Shown: positions 1 to 6,975 of the stretch, piece after piece
Numbering within the stretch: the stretch's first letter is position 1
Layout: every line of letters starts with the position of its first letter
Source of the DNA: Schleiferiaceae bacterium
GTDB lineage: Bacteria; Bacteroidota; Bacteroidia; Flavobacteriales; Schleiferiaceae
Direction: 5' to 3'
Assembly: GCA_025210575.1 (NCBI GenBank)
Contig: JAOARK010000020.1
Coordinates: 1-10,760 of the forward strand
DNA: 10,760 nt
Translations under genes and position numbers: made by a program
Notes under the pieces: generated by a model
Seen by the model: only the letters and a program-made list of their open reading frames with translations
The model's database searches: none
What the model was told of the DNA's origin: nothing

Positions 1-968
1 CAACTTTAAAACAAGCTCGAATCTTTCAAGAAATGACTGAAGCTCAGCAGCAGCAGATGTTGAACGAGCTATTCCTTGAAGCAGGATCGGCTTATTGGGA
101 ATGGTATCGAGCTTATTTAGATGTAAAGGTATTAAACAACGCAATTCTATTGGCGGAGCAAAGATTTGAAGCAGTAAAACAATCTGCCGAAACAGGAGAA
201 CGCCCAACTATTGACACTTTAGAAGCAAACATTCAATGGCAAAACAGAAGCATTCAGTTACAACAGTCTCAACTAACCTTAAATAACGCCAAGGCTCAAT
301 TGGCTGTTTTCTTATGGCAAGAGGGTAATATCCCTTTAGAACTTGAAGAAAACACCATTCCTGCAAGTTCTGATATCGGTTTGGCAGATATGGGGAGCAT
401 GGAAAATATAGATTCCCTCATCATCAGTCACCCATTATTTGTGCAATCACAGTTGAAATTAAATGACCTAGAAGTTCAACGCAGGTTACAAAGCGAGATG
501 CTTAAACCCGAATTAAACTTAAAGTATAATGCGCTTTCTGGAGCTGCAGCATACGAAGACCCCCTTTACAACAACAACTACACTTTTGGGTTACAGTTTA
601 GCATGCCTTTATTCTTAAGAAAAGAAAGAGGTGACCTGAGAATGACCAAAGTGAAATTACAACAAGGCACCCAAGACCTTGACAATAAAAAAGCAGAGAT
701 AAATGCCAAGATTAATATGGCTATGAATGAATTAAATACGAACAGGCAATTGATCTCACTTCAAGAGCAAACCGTTGAGAATTATAACAATTTACTCATT
801 GGAGAAAAATCGTTGTTCAACGGTGGAGAAAGCTCACTTTTTATGGTGAATAGTCGTGAAATGAATTTCATTCAATCACAGCTCAAACTCAATGCACTTT
901 TAAGCAAACAGTTTATAGCTCAGTTAAAATTGGCATATGCATTAGGAACCTTAAACGAAACGATATGA
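1..968 (+). CDS. TolC-family outer-membrane efflux protein (5' truncated by window edge)
   Basis: The reading frame is open to the left edge (first complete codon at base 3), so the ATG at 33 is internal. About 321 residues are visible; the family usually has 400-480, so roughly the first quarter is missing. The protein has long amphipathic helices rich in Gln, Leu, Asn and Glu, including the typical segment with LLAEQRFEAVKQSAETGE followed by DTLEANIQWQNRSIQLQQ. A second, similar helical half follows, with a predicted strand near YTFGLQFSMPLFLRKERGD. This repeat of helical hairpin and beta strand is the OEP/TolC fold: a trimeric outer-membrane channel docking on an RND or ABC pump. The gene overlaps the next one by ATGA (965-968), implying translational coupling. 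Substrate is not determinable here; the CutA-like neighbour hints at metal ions, which is inference. The pump and adaptor genes would lie to the left. Confidence 0.9.
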   Translation, partial: TLKQARIFQEMTEAQQQQMLNELFLEAGSAYWEWYRAYLDVKVLNNAILLAEQRFEAVKQSAETGERPTIDTLEANIQWQNRSIQLQQSQLTLNNAKAQLAVFLWQEGNIPLELEENTIPASSDIGLADMGSMENIDSLIISHPLFVQSQLKLNDLEVQRRLQSEMLKPELNLKYNALSGAAAYEDPLYNNNYTFGLQFSMPLFLRKERGDLRMTKVKLQQGTQDLDNKKAEINAKINMAMNELNTNRQLISLQEQTVENYNNLLIGEKSLFNGGESSLFMVNSREMNFIQSQLKLNALLSKQFIAQLKLAYALGTLNETI

Positions 969-1276
969 TAACCTTAAGAGTTTGCAGTCCGAATAAAACA
1001 ACCCTTATTAGCATAGCCAATCAGTTGTTAAAAGAAAAATTGGTAATCGACATTAACCTTGTGGCCGATATTTCAAGATTAAAAAGGACAAAGGGACAGT
1101 TAAAAGAGTCTATTGTACATGAAATGCAAGCCAAGACCAAGGCTCTCCTTTTCCCGACAATTGATGAGTACATCCGGAAGAATTTCTCACCAGTCCCAGA
1201 GATTTATTCTTCTCCTATAGTGCATATGGACTGGGAACAAAGCCATCAATTAGTTAAAGAAGTTAAGAACGTATAA
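965..1276 (+). CDS. CutA-like protein (divalent cation tolerance family), divergent
   Basis: A 103-residue protein, matching the usual 100-115 residues of CutA1. The order of elements fits CutA: an N-terminal strand (ITLRVCSP), a helix with IANQLLKEKLVIDINLV (compare the family's A..L..E.LAACVN), a Lys-containing strand (EMQAKTKALL), a helix (TIDEYIRKNF), then SPVPEIYSSPI, matching the family's HPYEVPEI..LPI, and a C-terminal helix. It is divergent: the first Cys of the family's AACVN stretch is replaced (VIDIN) and the HPYE part is NFSP. CutA1 proteins are small trimers linked to copper/divalent cation tolerance, though their biochemical role is unsettled. The start codon overlaps the stop of the TolC-like gene (ATGA), so the two are probably cotranscribed and coupled. 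The family call rests on motif order only; a structure comparison would settle it. Confidence 0.6.
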   Translation: MITLRVCSPNKTTLISIANQLLKEKLVIDINLVADISRLKRTKGQLKESIVHEMQAKTKALLFPTIDEYIRKNFSPVPEIYSSPIVHMDWEQSHQLVKEVKNV

Positions 1277-1278
1277 CT

Positions 1279-1312
1279 ATAGTAATCATTTTGATATTGA
1301 TAGTATTACTAT
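1279..1312. promoter_or_regulatory. Inverted repeat, probable TetR-type operator
   Basis: ATAGTAAT (1279-1286) is perfectly repeated in inverse as ATTACTAT (1305-1312), with 18 bases between. The left arm abuts the putative -33 box and the right arm lies between the -33 and -7 boxes of the promoter for the TetR gene. A regulator bound here would block its own promoter, as is common for this family. Operator function is inference. Confidence 0.5.
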
Positions 1313-1320
1313 TATATTAG
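1290..1320 (+). promoter_or_regulatory. Bacteroidota-type promoter of the TetR gene
   Basis: TTTG at 1290-1293, a 19-base spacer, then TATATTAG at 1313-1320. This matches the Bacteroidota primary sigma consensus TTTG-N19-21-TAnnTTTG except for one base of the -7 box. It lies 17 bases before the ATG at 1338, giving a very short 5' leader. The preceding gene ends at 1276, so the TetR gene appears to have its own transcript. Confidence 0.55.
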
Positions 1321-1337
1321 CAAACCTTGATATAAAA

Positions 1338-2015
1338 ATGCAGGATTTATTAACTAAAATAGAGATTAAGCTTAACGAAAGCATTTACATTAAAGACCCT
1401 AATTCAAGTGAGTTGGGTAAACGAATTGTATCTGGTGGCGTTGACCTTATTGCAGAGTTGGGATTTGAGCAATTCAACTTTAAAAAGTTAGGATTACACA
1501 TTGCTTCGCCTGAAGCTTCTATCTATAGATATTTTGAAAGTAAGCACAAGTTATTGCTATACATTACCTCGTGGTATTGGGGATGGATGGAGTATAAACT
1601 TGTTTTCGCTTTAGCGAATATAGCTTCGCCCGAAGAGCGCCTAGAAATTGCGTTAAATCTTTTAACTGCCGATTTAAACGACACTGCAGAATACCCACAC
1701 ATCAACAAAGTAAACCTGCAACGCATACTTACAAATGAAGCCTCTAAGGCTTATTTATGCAAGGAAGTAGACGATGAAAACAGTCATGGTGTATTCTTGG
1801 GTTACAAACAAGTTGTAGCTCGAATTAGTGATATAATTCACGAGATAAACCCTGATTACGCCTACCCTCATATGCTCATCTCTACGGTTGTAGAAGGAGC
1901 TCATCACCAAAGATATTTTGCAGATCACCTGCCAAGGTTAACAGACAAAATAGATGATAAAAATGCCATTAAAGAATTCTATAAAGAATTAGTACTTAAG
2001 GCTATTCAAAAATAA
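1338..2015 (+). CDS. TetR/AcrR-family transcriptional regulator
   Basis: 225 residues, slightly above the usual 190-220. The DNA-binding domain is at about residues 28-76: helix 1 GKRIVSGGVDLIAELGFEQF, then FNFKKLGLHIASPEASIYRYF and ESKHKLLLY, matching the TetR pattern with the turn before the recognition helix and the YxYFxSK signature. The remaining helical part is the ligand-binding and dimerisation domain and is aromatic-rich early on (YITSWYWGWMEYK, residues 75-87). It includes HH at 189-190 and Cys141, but no ligand can be deduced. The gene sits downstream of the efflux gene rather than at the head of the operon, with its own promoter and an inverted repeat overlapping it. It therefore probably represses itself and perhaps the neighbouring efflux genes. 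The stop is one base before the ATG of the next small ORF. Confidence 0.85.
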   Translation: MQDLLTKIEIKLNESIYIKDPNSSELGKRIVSGGVDLIAELGFEQFNFKKLGLHIASPEASIYRYFESKHKLLLYITSWYWGWMEYKLVFALANIASPEERLEIALNLLTADLNDTAEYPHINKVNLQRILTNEASKAYLCKEVDDENSHGVFLGYKQVVARISDIIHEINPDYAYPHMLISTVVEGAHHQRYFADHLPRLTDKIDDKNAIKEFYKELVLKAIQK

Positions 2016-2016
2016 A

Positions 2017-2160
2017 ATGAGTCAAAAGCACAACATATCGCTTAAAAATTCTGGACATCAACTTATTTGTCCATGGATGATTTGTGCTTCACTAGATCTA
2101 AAAACCGACCCCTTTCAAAACATCTGTAAATTCAGAATTACTTGCCCACCGGAACAGTAG
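2017..2160 (+). CDS. Small cysteine-containing hypothetical protein (47 aa)
   Basis: ATG at 2017 lies one base after the TetR stop (2013-2015) and the frame runs to TAG at 2158-2160. The 47-residue product begins MSQKHNISLKNSGHQLICPW and has four cysteines at 18, 23, 37 and 43 plus His5 and His14. The C-x4-C and C-x5-C spacing could fit a small metal site or disulfides, but the proline context (ICPW, TCPPEQ) is not a motif I recognise. No signal peptide or membrane segment is visible. The tight junction with the TetR gene suggests coupled translation, which is the main argument that it is real. Chance is possible for an ORF this short, so conservation in relatives is the deciding test. No function is proposed. 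Confidence 0.4.
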   Translation: MSQKHNISLKNSGHQLICPWMICASLDLKTDPFQNICKFRITCPPEQ

Positions 2161-2193
2161 TAGTTCAACTCTCAACCAAACAATTTGAACTAC
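2160..2193. repeat. 9-bp inverted repeat upstream of the SulP gene
   Basis: GTAGTTCAA (2160-2168) and TTGAACTAC (2185-2193) are perfect inverse copies with a 16-base gap. No T-run follows, so it is a poor intrinsic terminator. Just downstream, AAACTTTG (2199-2206) matches seven of eight positions of the -7 box TAnnTTTG, though no good -33 partner is present. The repeat may be an operator or an RNA hairpin in the leader of the SulP transcript. Confidence 0.45.
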
Positions 2194-2263
2194 GCTAGAA
2201 ACTTTGGAGAAAACCCAAAGCAGATTATTAACCCCCAATTTCAAGTGGACAAAACCTATCGAG

Positions 2264-3973
2264 ATGAATACAGAAAAATTAAAAAGTGGCTTTTTCAGTC
2301 AGTTTAAATACGACTTCCCTTCGAGTGTAGTAGTTTTTTTAGTAGCAATGCCCTTATGTTTAGGAATTGCGCTAGCCTCGGGCGCTCCTCTCTTTTCAGG
2401 TGTAATATCTGGTATTGTTGGCGGAATAGTTGTTTCGCTGCTTAGCGGATCACCTTTAGGTGTAAGTGGACCCGCTGCAGGATTAGCTGTAATTGTGTAT
2501 GCAGGAATTCAAGAGCTACAGTCTTTTGAAGCTTTTTTACTTGTTGTAGTTATTGCAGGGATCTTTCAGGTAATCTTTGGTTTAATTAAAGCTGGAGTTG
2601 TTGCCTATTACTTCCCTACCTCGGTAATTAAAGGCATGCTAAGTGGTATTGGTATTATCATCATTATTAAAGAGATTCCCTTTTTCTTAGGTATTGATAA
2701 AGGTTCAAGAGACTTTGCCCTACTTACCGAAAACAATGGAGGAATGTTTACAGACACCTTCAACAATTTCTTTTCTACACTCAATTATGGAGCTTTGATC
2801 ATTGCACTGGCATCTATTGCGATTTTAGTGATATGGGAACAAGGTTTTATGAAAAGATTGAGTTTCACAAAAATGCTTTCTGGCCCATTGATGGCCGTAC
2901 TAGCTGGGATTGGTTTAGCGAATATGTTTATGGGTAACCCATCTTTAGAGTTGAGCCCGGTACATCTGGTTAATATCCCCAGTTCAGAATCTCTAGCAGA
3001 GTTTGCTGGACTCTTTAGCAGCCCAGACTTTAGTTATTTAATGACACCAAAAATTTACATTTTAGCCTTGAGTTTGGCAGCTGTAGCAAGTATTGAATCT
3101 CTATTGTGTTCTGAAGCTACAGACAAGCTGGATCCTCAAAAGAGAATTACACCGGTAAACAAAGAATTAGTTGCTCAAGGTGTTGGAAACATATTTGCAG
3201 GTATGCTAGGTGGCATTCCAGTTGTACAAGTAATTGTTCGAAGTTCTGCGAATATCCAAAGCGGGGGTAAAACAAGAGCATCGTCTTTCATGCATGGAAT
3301 ATTGCTACTCATTTGTGTATTCTCCATTCCGAACCTCCTTAATATGATCCCGTTAGCGAGTTTAGCTGCCATACTGATTGTAGTGGGATATAAATTGGCT
3401 AAACCAGCTATTTTTAGAGAAATGTTTGCGAAAGGTAAACCACACTTTATCCCTTACATTGTTACAATCCTGGGAATCATATTCACAGATCTCCTAACGG
3501 GAATTGGTCTAGGTATGGCCGTAGCCTTTTTTAATATTCTTTATGACAATTACAGAATTCCATATCACGTGGTTGAAACCGATATTCATGGTGGACATCC
3601 TTTTAAGATTAGACTATCAGAAACCGTGAGCTTTTTAAATAAGGGTGGAATTTTACATTCATTGAATCAATTGCCAGATGGAGCCAAGCTGATTATTGAT
3701 GCGTCTAAAACCAATAGTATTCATCCAGATGTGGTTGAAATGATTGAAGATTTTAAAGAAAATGCCAAAACCAGAAATATTTCTGTAGAAATACAAGGCA
3801 TGACAGAGCAAGAGATGCATAGCCCTGTTGAGAAGTTCGGACAAGTTCTGATGAAACATGCAGATCAGCAATTCCCTTATAATCAAGAAAGCAAAGAACA
3901 AAATGCGGAAGTGCTAGAAAAACTTAAAAAGCATCAACCCAAACTCCCCTTTAAAGAGGGGGAATTGACATAA
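2264..3973 (+). CDS. SulP-family inorganic anion transporter with STAS domain
   Basis: 569 residues from the ATG at 2264. The frame also opens with a TTG at 2204, but those 20 extra residues are polar and precede the conserved family start, and ATG is preferred. The membrane domain (about residues 18-425) has many hydrophobic segments and SulP hallmarks: GVSGPAAGLAVIV near 66-78, YYFPTSVIKGML near 115-125, ESLLCSEATDKLDPQKR near 278-294 followed by ELVAQGVGNIFAG, and GGIPVVQVIVRSSANIQSGG near 316-335. A C-terminal STAS domain (about 445-512) has TVSFLNKGGI and LIIDASKTNSIHPDVVEMIEDF. The protein is in the inner membrane and moves anions such as sulfate or bicarbonate, probably by cotransport. 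Relatives of this type are often next to a carbonic anhydrase gene, which is absent here, so the substrate is open; the sulfatase about 3 kb away makes sulfate worth considering. Transcription ends at the hairpin just after the stop. Confidence 0.9.
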   Translation: MNTEKLKSGFFSQFKYDFPSSVVVFLVAMPLCLGIALASGAPLFSGVISGIVGGIVVSLLSGSPLGVSGPAAGLAVIVYAGIQELQSFEAFLLVVVIAGIFQVIFGLIKAGVVAYYFPTSVIKGMLSGIGIIIIIKEIPFFLGIDKGSRDFALLTENNGGMFTDTFNNFFSTLNYGALIIALASIAILVIWEQGFMKRLSFTKMLSGPLMAVLAGIGLANMFMGNPSLELSPVHLVNIPSSESLAEFAGLFSSPDFSYLMTPKIYILALSLAAVASIESLLCSEATDKLDPQKRITPVNKELVAQGVGNIFAGMLGGIPVVQVIVRSSANIQSGGKTRASSFMHGILLLICVFSIPNLLNMIPLASLAAILIVVGYKLAKPAIFREMFAKGKPHFIPYIVTILGIIFTDLLTGIGLGMAVAFFNILYDNYRIPYHVVETDIHGGHPFKIRLSETVSFLNKGGILHSLNQLPDGAKLIIDASKTNSIHPDVVEMIEDFKENAKTRNISVEIQGMTEQEMHSPVEKFGQVLMKHADQQFPYNQESKEQNAEVLEKLKKHQPKLPFKEGELT

Positions 3974-3978
3974 TACAC

Positions 3979-4002
3979 AAGGCAGCCTCGGCTGCCTTTT
4001 TT
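3979..4002 (+). terminator. Intrinsic terminator after the SulP gene
   Basis: AAGGCAGC at 3979-3986 pairs with GCTGCCTT at 3991-3998 around a CTCG loop, followed by six T (3997-4002). It begins six bases after the SulP stop codon. A strong GC stem plus U-tract is the standard form. Confidence 0.85.
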
Positions 4003-4043
4003 ATTGCATTCACTTCTGCTACCTTTAGAAGAAATAATGTATT

Positions 4044-4571
4044 ATGAAAGAATTTGGAAGTTTTGCAGCAGGTGTTCTTCTTACATATTTGGTTTTGAAC
4101 AACTATTTTAAGATTCCCGAAGTTTTTGAAATCCCCTCTAAGGTGGTTGCTCTTCCGCATCAGTTTATTGCACAAGCTATTCTTGAGGATTCTGAATCAT
4201 CAACAAAACAACGTCAAATGGCGTTAGCCGTTCTGGTAAGTCATGACACTGAATATTTTATGGAAATTGATAGCACTATTGGCTTCGCATTTACCAATAA
4301 AGCAATTGACAATCTAAAGGTAAGACAGATGCAATTGTTGAGAAGCAAGGTCAGAGCCTATGAGCGATTTATTGATTCGAACAGCACTCCTGCTATTCTA
4401 AACCATTACGAAAAGAAATATAATGTAGAAGGGTCTAAAGCAGTAGCTCACGCCATAATGATTGAAACGATATACAAAGAACCTTTTGTTAAAGACATTC
4501 TCACGGAGCAAAACCCAAGCATGACTGAAGAAGAAATCAAGAAACTTATCACCGATTATGTAGATCTTTAA
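4044..4571 (+). CDS. Membrane-anchored hypothetical protein
   Basis: 175 residues, family not recognised. A single hydrophobic segment at residues 5-19 (GSFAAGVLLTYLVLN) could be a signal anchor or uncleaved signal; the rest is polar, mostly helical, with Lys/Glu-rich stretches (SKVRAYERFIDS, EEEIKKLITDY) and no cysteines. Gln-rich KQRQMALAVLVSHD follows a short loop. It is likely anchored in the inner membrane with a periplasmic or cytoplasmic helical body; orientation is unclear. It lies after the SulP terminator, so needs its own promoter. TACCTTTA (4020-4027) matches seven of eight bases of the -7 consensus, but its -33 would fall on the terminator T-run (TTTT) and is weak. The gene converges with the next one. 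I propose no function. Confidence 0.7.
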   Translation: MKEFGSFAAGVLLTYLVLNNYFKIPEVFEIPSKVVALPHQFIAQAILEDSESSTKQRQMALAVLVSHDTEYFMEIDSTIGFAFTNKAIDNLKVRQMQLLRSKVRAYERFIDSNSTPAILNHYEKKYNVEGSKAVAHAIMIETIYKEPFVKDILTEQNPSMTEEEIKKLITDYVDL

Positions 4572-4590
4572 TTGACGAATAAAGCCGTTC

Positions 4591-5361
4591 TTAAATCATC
4601 CAATGACCATGAAAAACAACTTCATGTACCCCAAGCAGCAGAAGCCATTTTTTCTCTTCTTCTGTTTCTGGTTCGTTCAACATGTTAAAAATGGGGGTCG
4701 TAATCCAGTTTTCATTGATCCTAAAAAAAGCACCTGGAACGAGATCTGAATAATCGGGTGCAGCGCTTATAGTACATAAGACACGACCATTAAGCATAAC
4801 TGGAAAGTTTTCTTCTCCAGCTCTATAACGAATTGGCCCAACATCTACAGACATTTTTTTGGGGTGTTTTGCCTCTCCTATTTTTTCTTTCTGAGCGTTA
4901 TAAATTCCCCCGGTTGGCAAATGCACCCAACCTACGAGTTCGTTATTATAAAAGAACTTGAACTGCTTAGTATCGAATTCGCAACGAATATCCCAATCGG
5001 TACTTGAGGCATAATAATAGCCATCTGCCGTAAAACCGCGCTCTACCCTCTGAAAAGCTACTAGCTTCTTATTATCATGATTAAATACCTGCCCACTTAA
5101 TCTGCGCTCAACAGTCTTTACAAATTTGCAATACATGCAAAATGTAAGATCCATATAAGTATGATCTCCCCAAATAATTAGATCCCCTTTTTTAGCATCA
5201 ACTTTGGCTTTCATTTGTTGGTGATCTTGAACCAACTCTTTTCCTTCAGGTTTTTTAGTAGACCATCTAATTATTAGATAAACAAATAGCCCCATTGTAC
5301 CTAAACCAAAAAGCATAAACAAACCAGCTACTCCAAAAATAAAATCCACAGGATCCATCAT
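4591..5361 (-). CDS. Membrane-anchored hypothetical protein
   Basis: 256 residues, family not recognised. An N-terminal hydrophobic segment (residues 6-32, FIFGVAGLFMLFGLGTMGLFVYLII) followed by Arg and Lys (RWSTKKPEGK) suggests a membrane anchor with the rest in the cytoplasm. The remainder is beta-rich: DLIIWGDHTYMDLTFCMYCKF has a C-x2-C pair (Cys75, Cys78), and later come FKFFYNNELVGWVHLPTGGIY and EKIGEAKHPKKM. The run of short strands with GWVHLPTGGIYNAQKEKIGEA resembles proteins that bind lipids through tubby or LURP-like barrels, but this is only a loose impression and I do not call it. It begins with two methionines; either may be used. A 19-base gap separates it from the convergent gene at 4571, and no hairpin terminator is visible there. 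Promoter not confidently identified. Confidence 0.75.
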   Translation of the reverse strand: MMDPVDFIFGVAGLFMLFGLGTMGLFVYLIIRWSTKKPEGKELVQDHQQMKAKVDAKKGDLIIWGDHTYMDLTFCMYCKFVKTVERRLSGQVFNHDNKKLVAFQRVERGFTADGYYYASSTDWDIRCEFDTKQFKFFYNNELVGWVHLPTGGIYNAQKEKIGEAKHPKKMSVDVGPIRYRAGEENFPVMLNGRVLCTISAAPDYSDLVPGAFFRINENWITTPIFNMLNEPETEEEKKWLLLLGVHEVVFHGHWMI

Positions 5362-5563
5362 CTCATTTCAATTTTTAGAATCTTAACATTAGCAAATAAT
5401 AAGCCGCAATCTTTGAATTGTTCTATGCTTGTTTTCAACAATAAAAATTACCTTCTTAAGCCAAATTAAACCATTAACAGATCAATGGAGCGTTTGGTAA
5501 ATAGTGAAATGCGAAAATCGATTTCTTTATAAATCATTAACTTGCGCCAAAGAACGCACACCA

Positions 5564-5947
5564 ATGAAATACCTAGCAATTACTGGTCTCCTATTCATAA
5601 GTAGTTTAGGCTTCTCACAAGACGAAAAACCACCTCTTTTAATCAATCCAATTACTCAGGTTTATAGTGTAGAGTGCTCTATAGAATTTACACCATGGTT
5701 GTGGACAACAATTGAAGAGGAACCGGTTGATCTTACAAGAAAAGCATGGGATCCCTTAAATGCTTATGTCTACAGATCAAAAACCCGTAAAGAAGCATCT
5801 CGATATGGAGATATTACTGAACTCTCATCTTTCATAACAGACGACTCTGACCATTTTAACGGATGGGAAAAAGCTGGTATTATCTTAGGAAGAGCTGCGA
5901 TGGGAATTCTCTCTTCGGGAGCTACGAACCCAGGCGCTTATTATTAA
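5564..5947 (+). CDS. Small secreted hypothetical protein
   Basis: 127 residues from ATG at 5564. An ATG at 5504 is in frame, but its 20 extra residues (with two cysteines and several Lys/Arg) would put charged material before the signal peptide. The 5564 start gives a clean Sec signal, MKYLAITGLLFISSLGFSQ, with cleavage likely near residues 18-19, the usual Bacteroidota form. The mature part has PPLLINPITQVYSVECSIEF, ending in AAMGILSSGATNPGAYY, with one Cys and no known domain that I recognise. Hydrophobic but not membrane-spanning patches (WEKAGIILGRAAMGIL) near the C-terminus could be an amphipathic helix. A weak promoter, TTTG at 5493-5496 with TCGATTTC at 5518-5525, lies upstream. It is convergent with the AraC gene; no terminator is visible in the 49-base gap. 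Confidence 0.65.
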   Translation: MKYLAITGLLFISSLGFSQDEKPPLLINPITQVYSVECSIEFTPWLWTTIEEEPVDLTRKAWDPLNAYVYRSKTRKEASRYGDITELSSFITDDSDHFNGWEKAGIILGRAAMGILSSGATNPGAYY

Positions 5948-5996
5948 GCCTTATTGATTACAATCTTGACCAGGCCATTTTAAACTCAAAATCATT

Positions 5997-6911
5997 TCAA
6001 TTGAATTTTGAAAGGGTTTCTCTGGGCAATTCTCCAAACATGGCATAATAATCTTTAGCAAATTGACCCAAATGCCAAAACCCAAAAGCCGATGCAATCG
6101 ATTTTACCGATTCCTTTTTATCGGCAAGCTTCAAAGCTTTGTACACATTACTTAACCTCAACGCCTTTCTATAGGTTTTTGGAGATATTTCAAACTGCTG
6201 CTGAAACTGATAACGAAGAGTACGCTCAGAAACACCTAACTCCGCACAAACTTGTCTCAAAGGAACTTCTTCAAACATTTGCTCTTCAATTATATCTAAA
6301 GCTCGTTTGAGTTTAATGTTTTCAAATCGACTTTTCCACTCCACGTTCTCGAAACAATTGAGCAATGACAGAACTATTGAGTATTCGTCTACTTCATTCG
6401 TTTTGCCCTTACACACATCGACACAAAGACTTTTAACATATCGCTTAAAACGATCAAGCTTCAAACTATCAACCGTAATTACCTCTTTCGCTAGTAGCTT
6501 TTCGAAAAAGGCAACAGAACCTTCTTCAATCAAAAGCTTTAACATAAACTCCTTTTTCACAGATATCGGAAATCCTTCAAATCCAATTCCTGTTACGGCA
6601 TGATGCTCTTTATTCTCAATAATACCAATAGAGTTGGAGGTCATTTTCTGACTTCGCCAATTAAAAACAGAATCGCCATTCCAAATTAAAAAGGTAACAT
6701 ACCCAGGCATAGACACTCCTTCTTGATGAATAACTTTGTTCTGTCTAAAATTAGACACGACTAAATTGGGTGTTACAAATCCATTTACGGTGGCTTGAAG
6801 CCGTCCTGCACTTAACTGACGATTTTCAACAAAACCGTTCTTCATCATTAGCGCATACTCATCAAAGTTATTTGCCTGCCAGGAAAAGGATTGAACTATG
6901 GGCTTCGTCAA
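5997..6911 (-). CDS. AraC-family transcriptional regulator, TTG start
   Basis: 304 residues. The N-terminal sensing region (about 5-130) includes RQLSAGRLQATVNGFVTPNL, like the QLxxGxFxG segment of several AraC subgroups. The C-terminal DNA-binding domain is at about 202-302: the first helix-turn-helix PLRQVCAELGVSERTLRYQF and the second VKSIASAFGFWHLGQFAKDY followed by FGELPRETL, matching the AraC pattern of two HTHs and a closing proline motif. The start is TTG at 6909-6911: the frame upstream runs only seven codons to a TGA (6930-6932), with no ATG or GTG. The next ATG (residue 22) would cut off part of the family-typical N-terminal region, so TTG is favoured. It is divergent from the sulfatase with 64 bases between, the classical place for an activator of that gene. 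Its effector is unknown but may be the sulfatase substrate or product. Confidence 0.85.
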   Translation of the reverse strand: MTKPIVQSFSWQANNFDEYALMMKNGFVENRQLSAGRLQATVNGFVTPNLVVSNFRQNKVIHQEGVSMPGYVTFLIWNGDSVFNWRSQKMTSNSIGIIENKEHHAVTGIGFEGFPISVKKEFMLKLLIEEGSVAFFEKLLAKEVITVDSLKLDRFKRYVKSLCVDVCKGKTNEVDEYSIVLSLLNCFENVEWKSRFENIKLKRALDIIEEQMFEEVPLRQVCAELGVSERTLRYQFQQQFEISPKTYRKALRLSNVYKALKLADKKESVKSIASAFGFWHLGQFAKDYYAMFGELPRETLSKFN

Positions 6912-6921
6912 CTTGCCGTTT

Positions 6922-6956
6922 TTTGATATTCAGCCGTAATTTATATCTTTTCTTTG
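6922..6956 (+). promoter_or_regulatory. Possible promoter and regulator-binding region between AraC gene and sulfatase
   Basis: TTTG at 6922-6925 could be a -33 box. Two -7 candidates follow: TATCTTTT (6944-6951, 18-base spacer) and TTTCTTTG (6949-6956, 23-base spacer), each matching seven of eight bases of TAnnTTTG. GCCGT occurs at 6915-6919 and again at 6933-6937, 18 bases apart, consistent with the same-face direct repeats that AraC-type regulators bind. With only 64 bases between the divergent genes, both promoters must overlap. All of this is weak and inferential. Confidence 0.35.
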
Positions 6957-6975
6957 TATAAAATGACATTACCTT

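Noticed and set aside
2204..2263. TTG-started 20-residue N-terminal extension of the SulP protein
   Set aside because: The extension is polar, does not belong to the conserved family start, and an ATG follows at 2264.
5504..5563. ATG-started 20-residue N-terminal extension of the small secreted protein
   Set aside because: It would bury the clear signal peptide behind charged residues; the ATG at 5564 begins a standard signal.
5362..5563. Regulatory structures in the divergent intergenic region
   Set aside because: Only a weak promoter match and short 5-bp inversions (CCATT/AATGG) are visible; nothing above chance level.
5948..5996. Possible terminator between the small secreted protein and the AraC gene
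   Set aside because: No convincing stem with a T-run in the 49 bases; only weak short inversions.
6092..6603. Open frames on the + strand across the AraC gene
   Set aside because: They lie wholly within the AraC coding sequence on the other strand, with no signal, domain or start evidence; treated as shadows.
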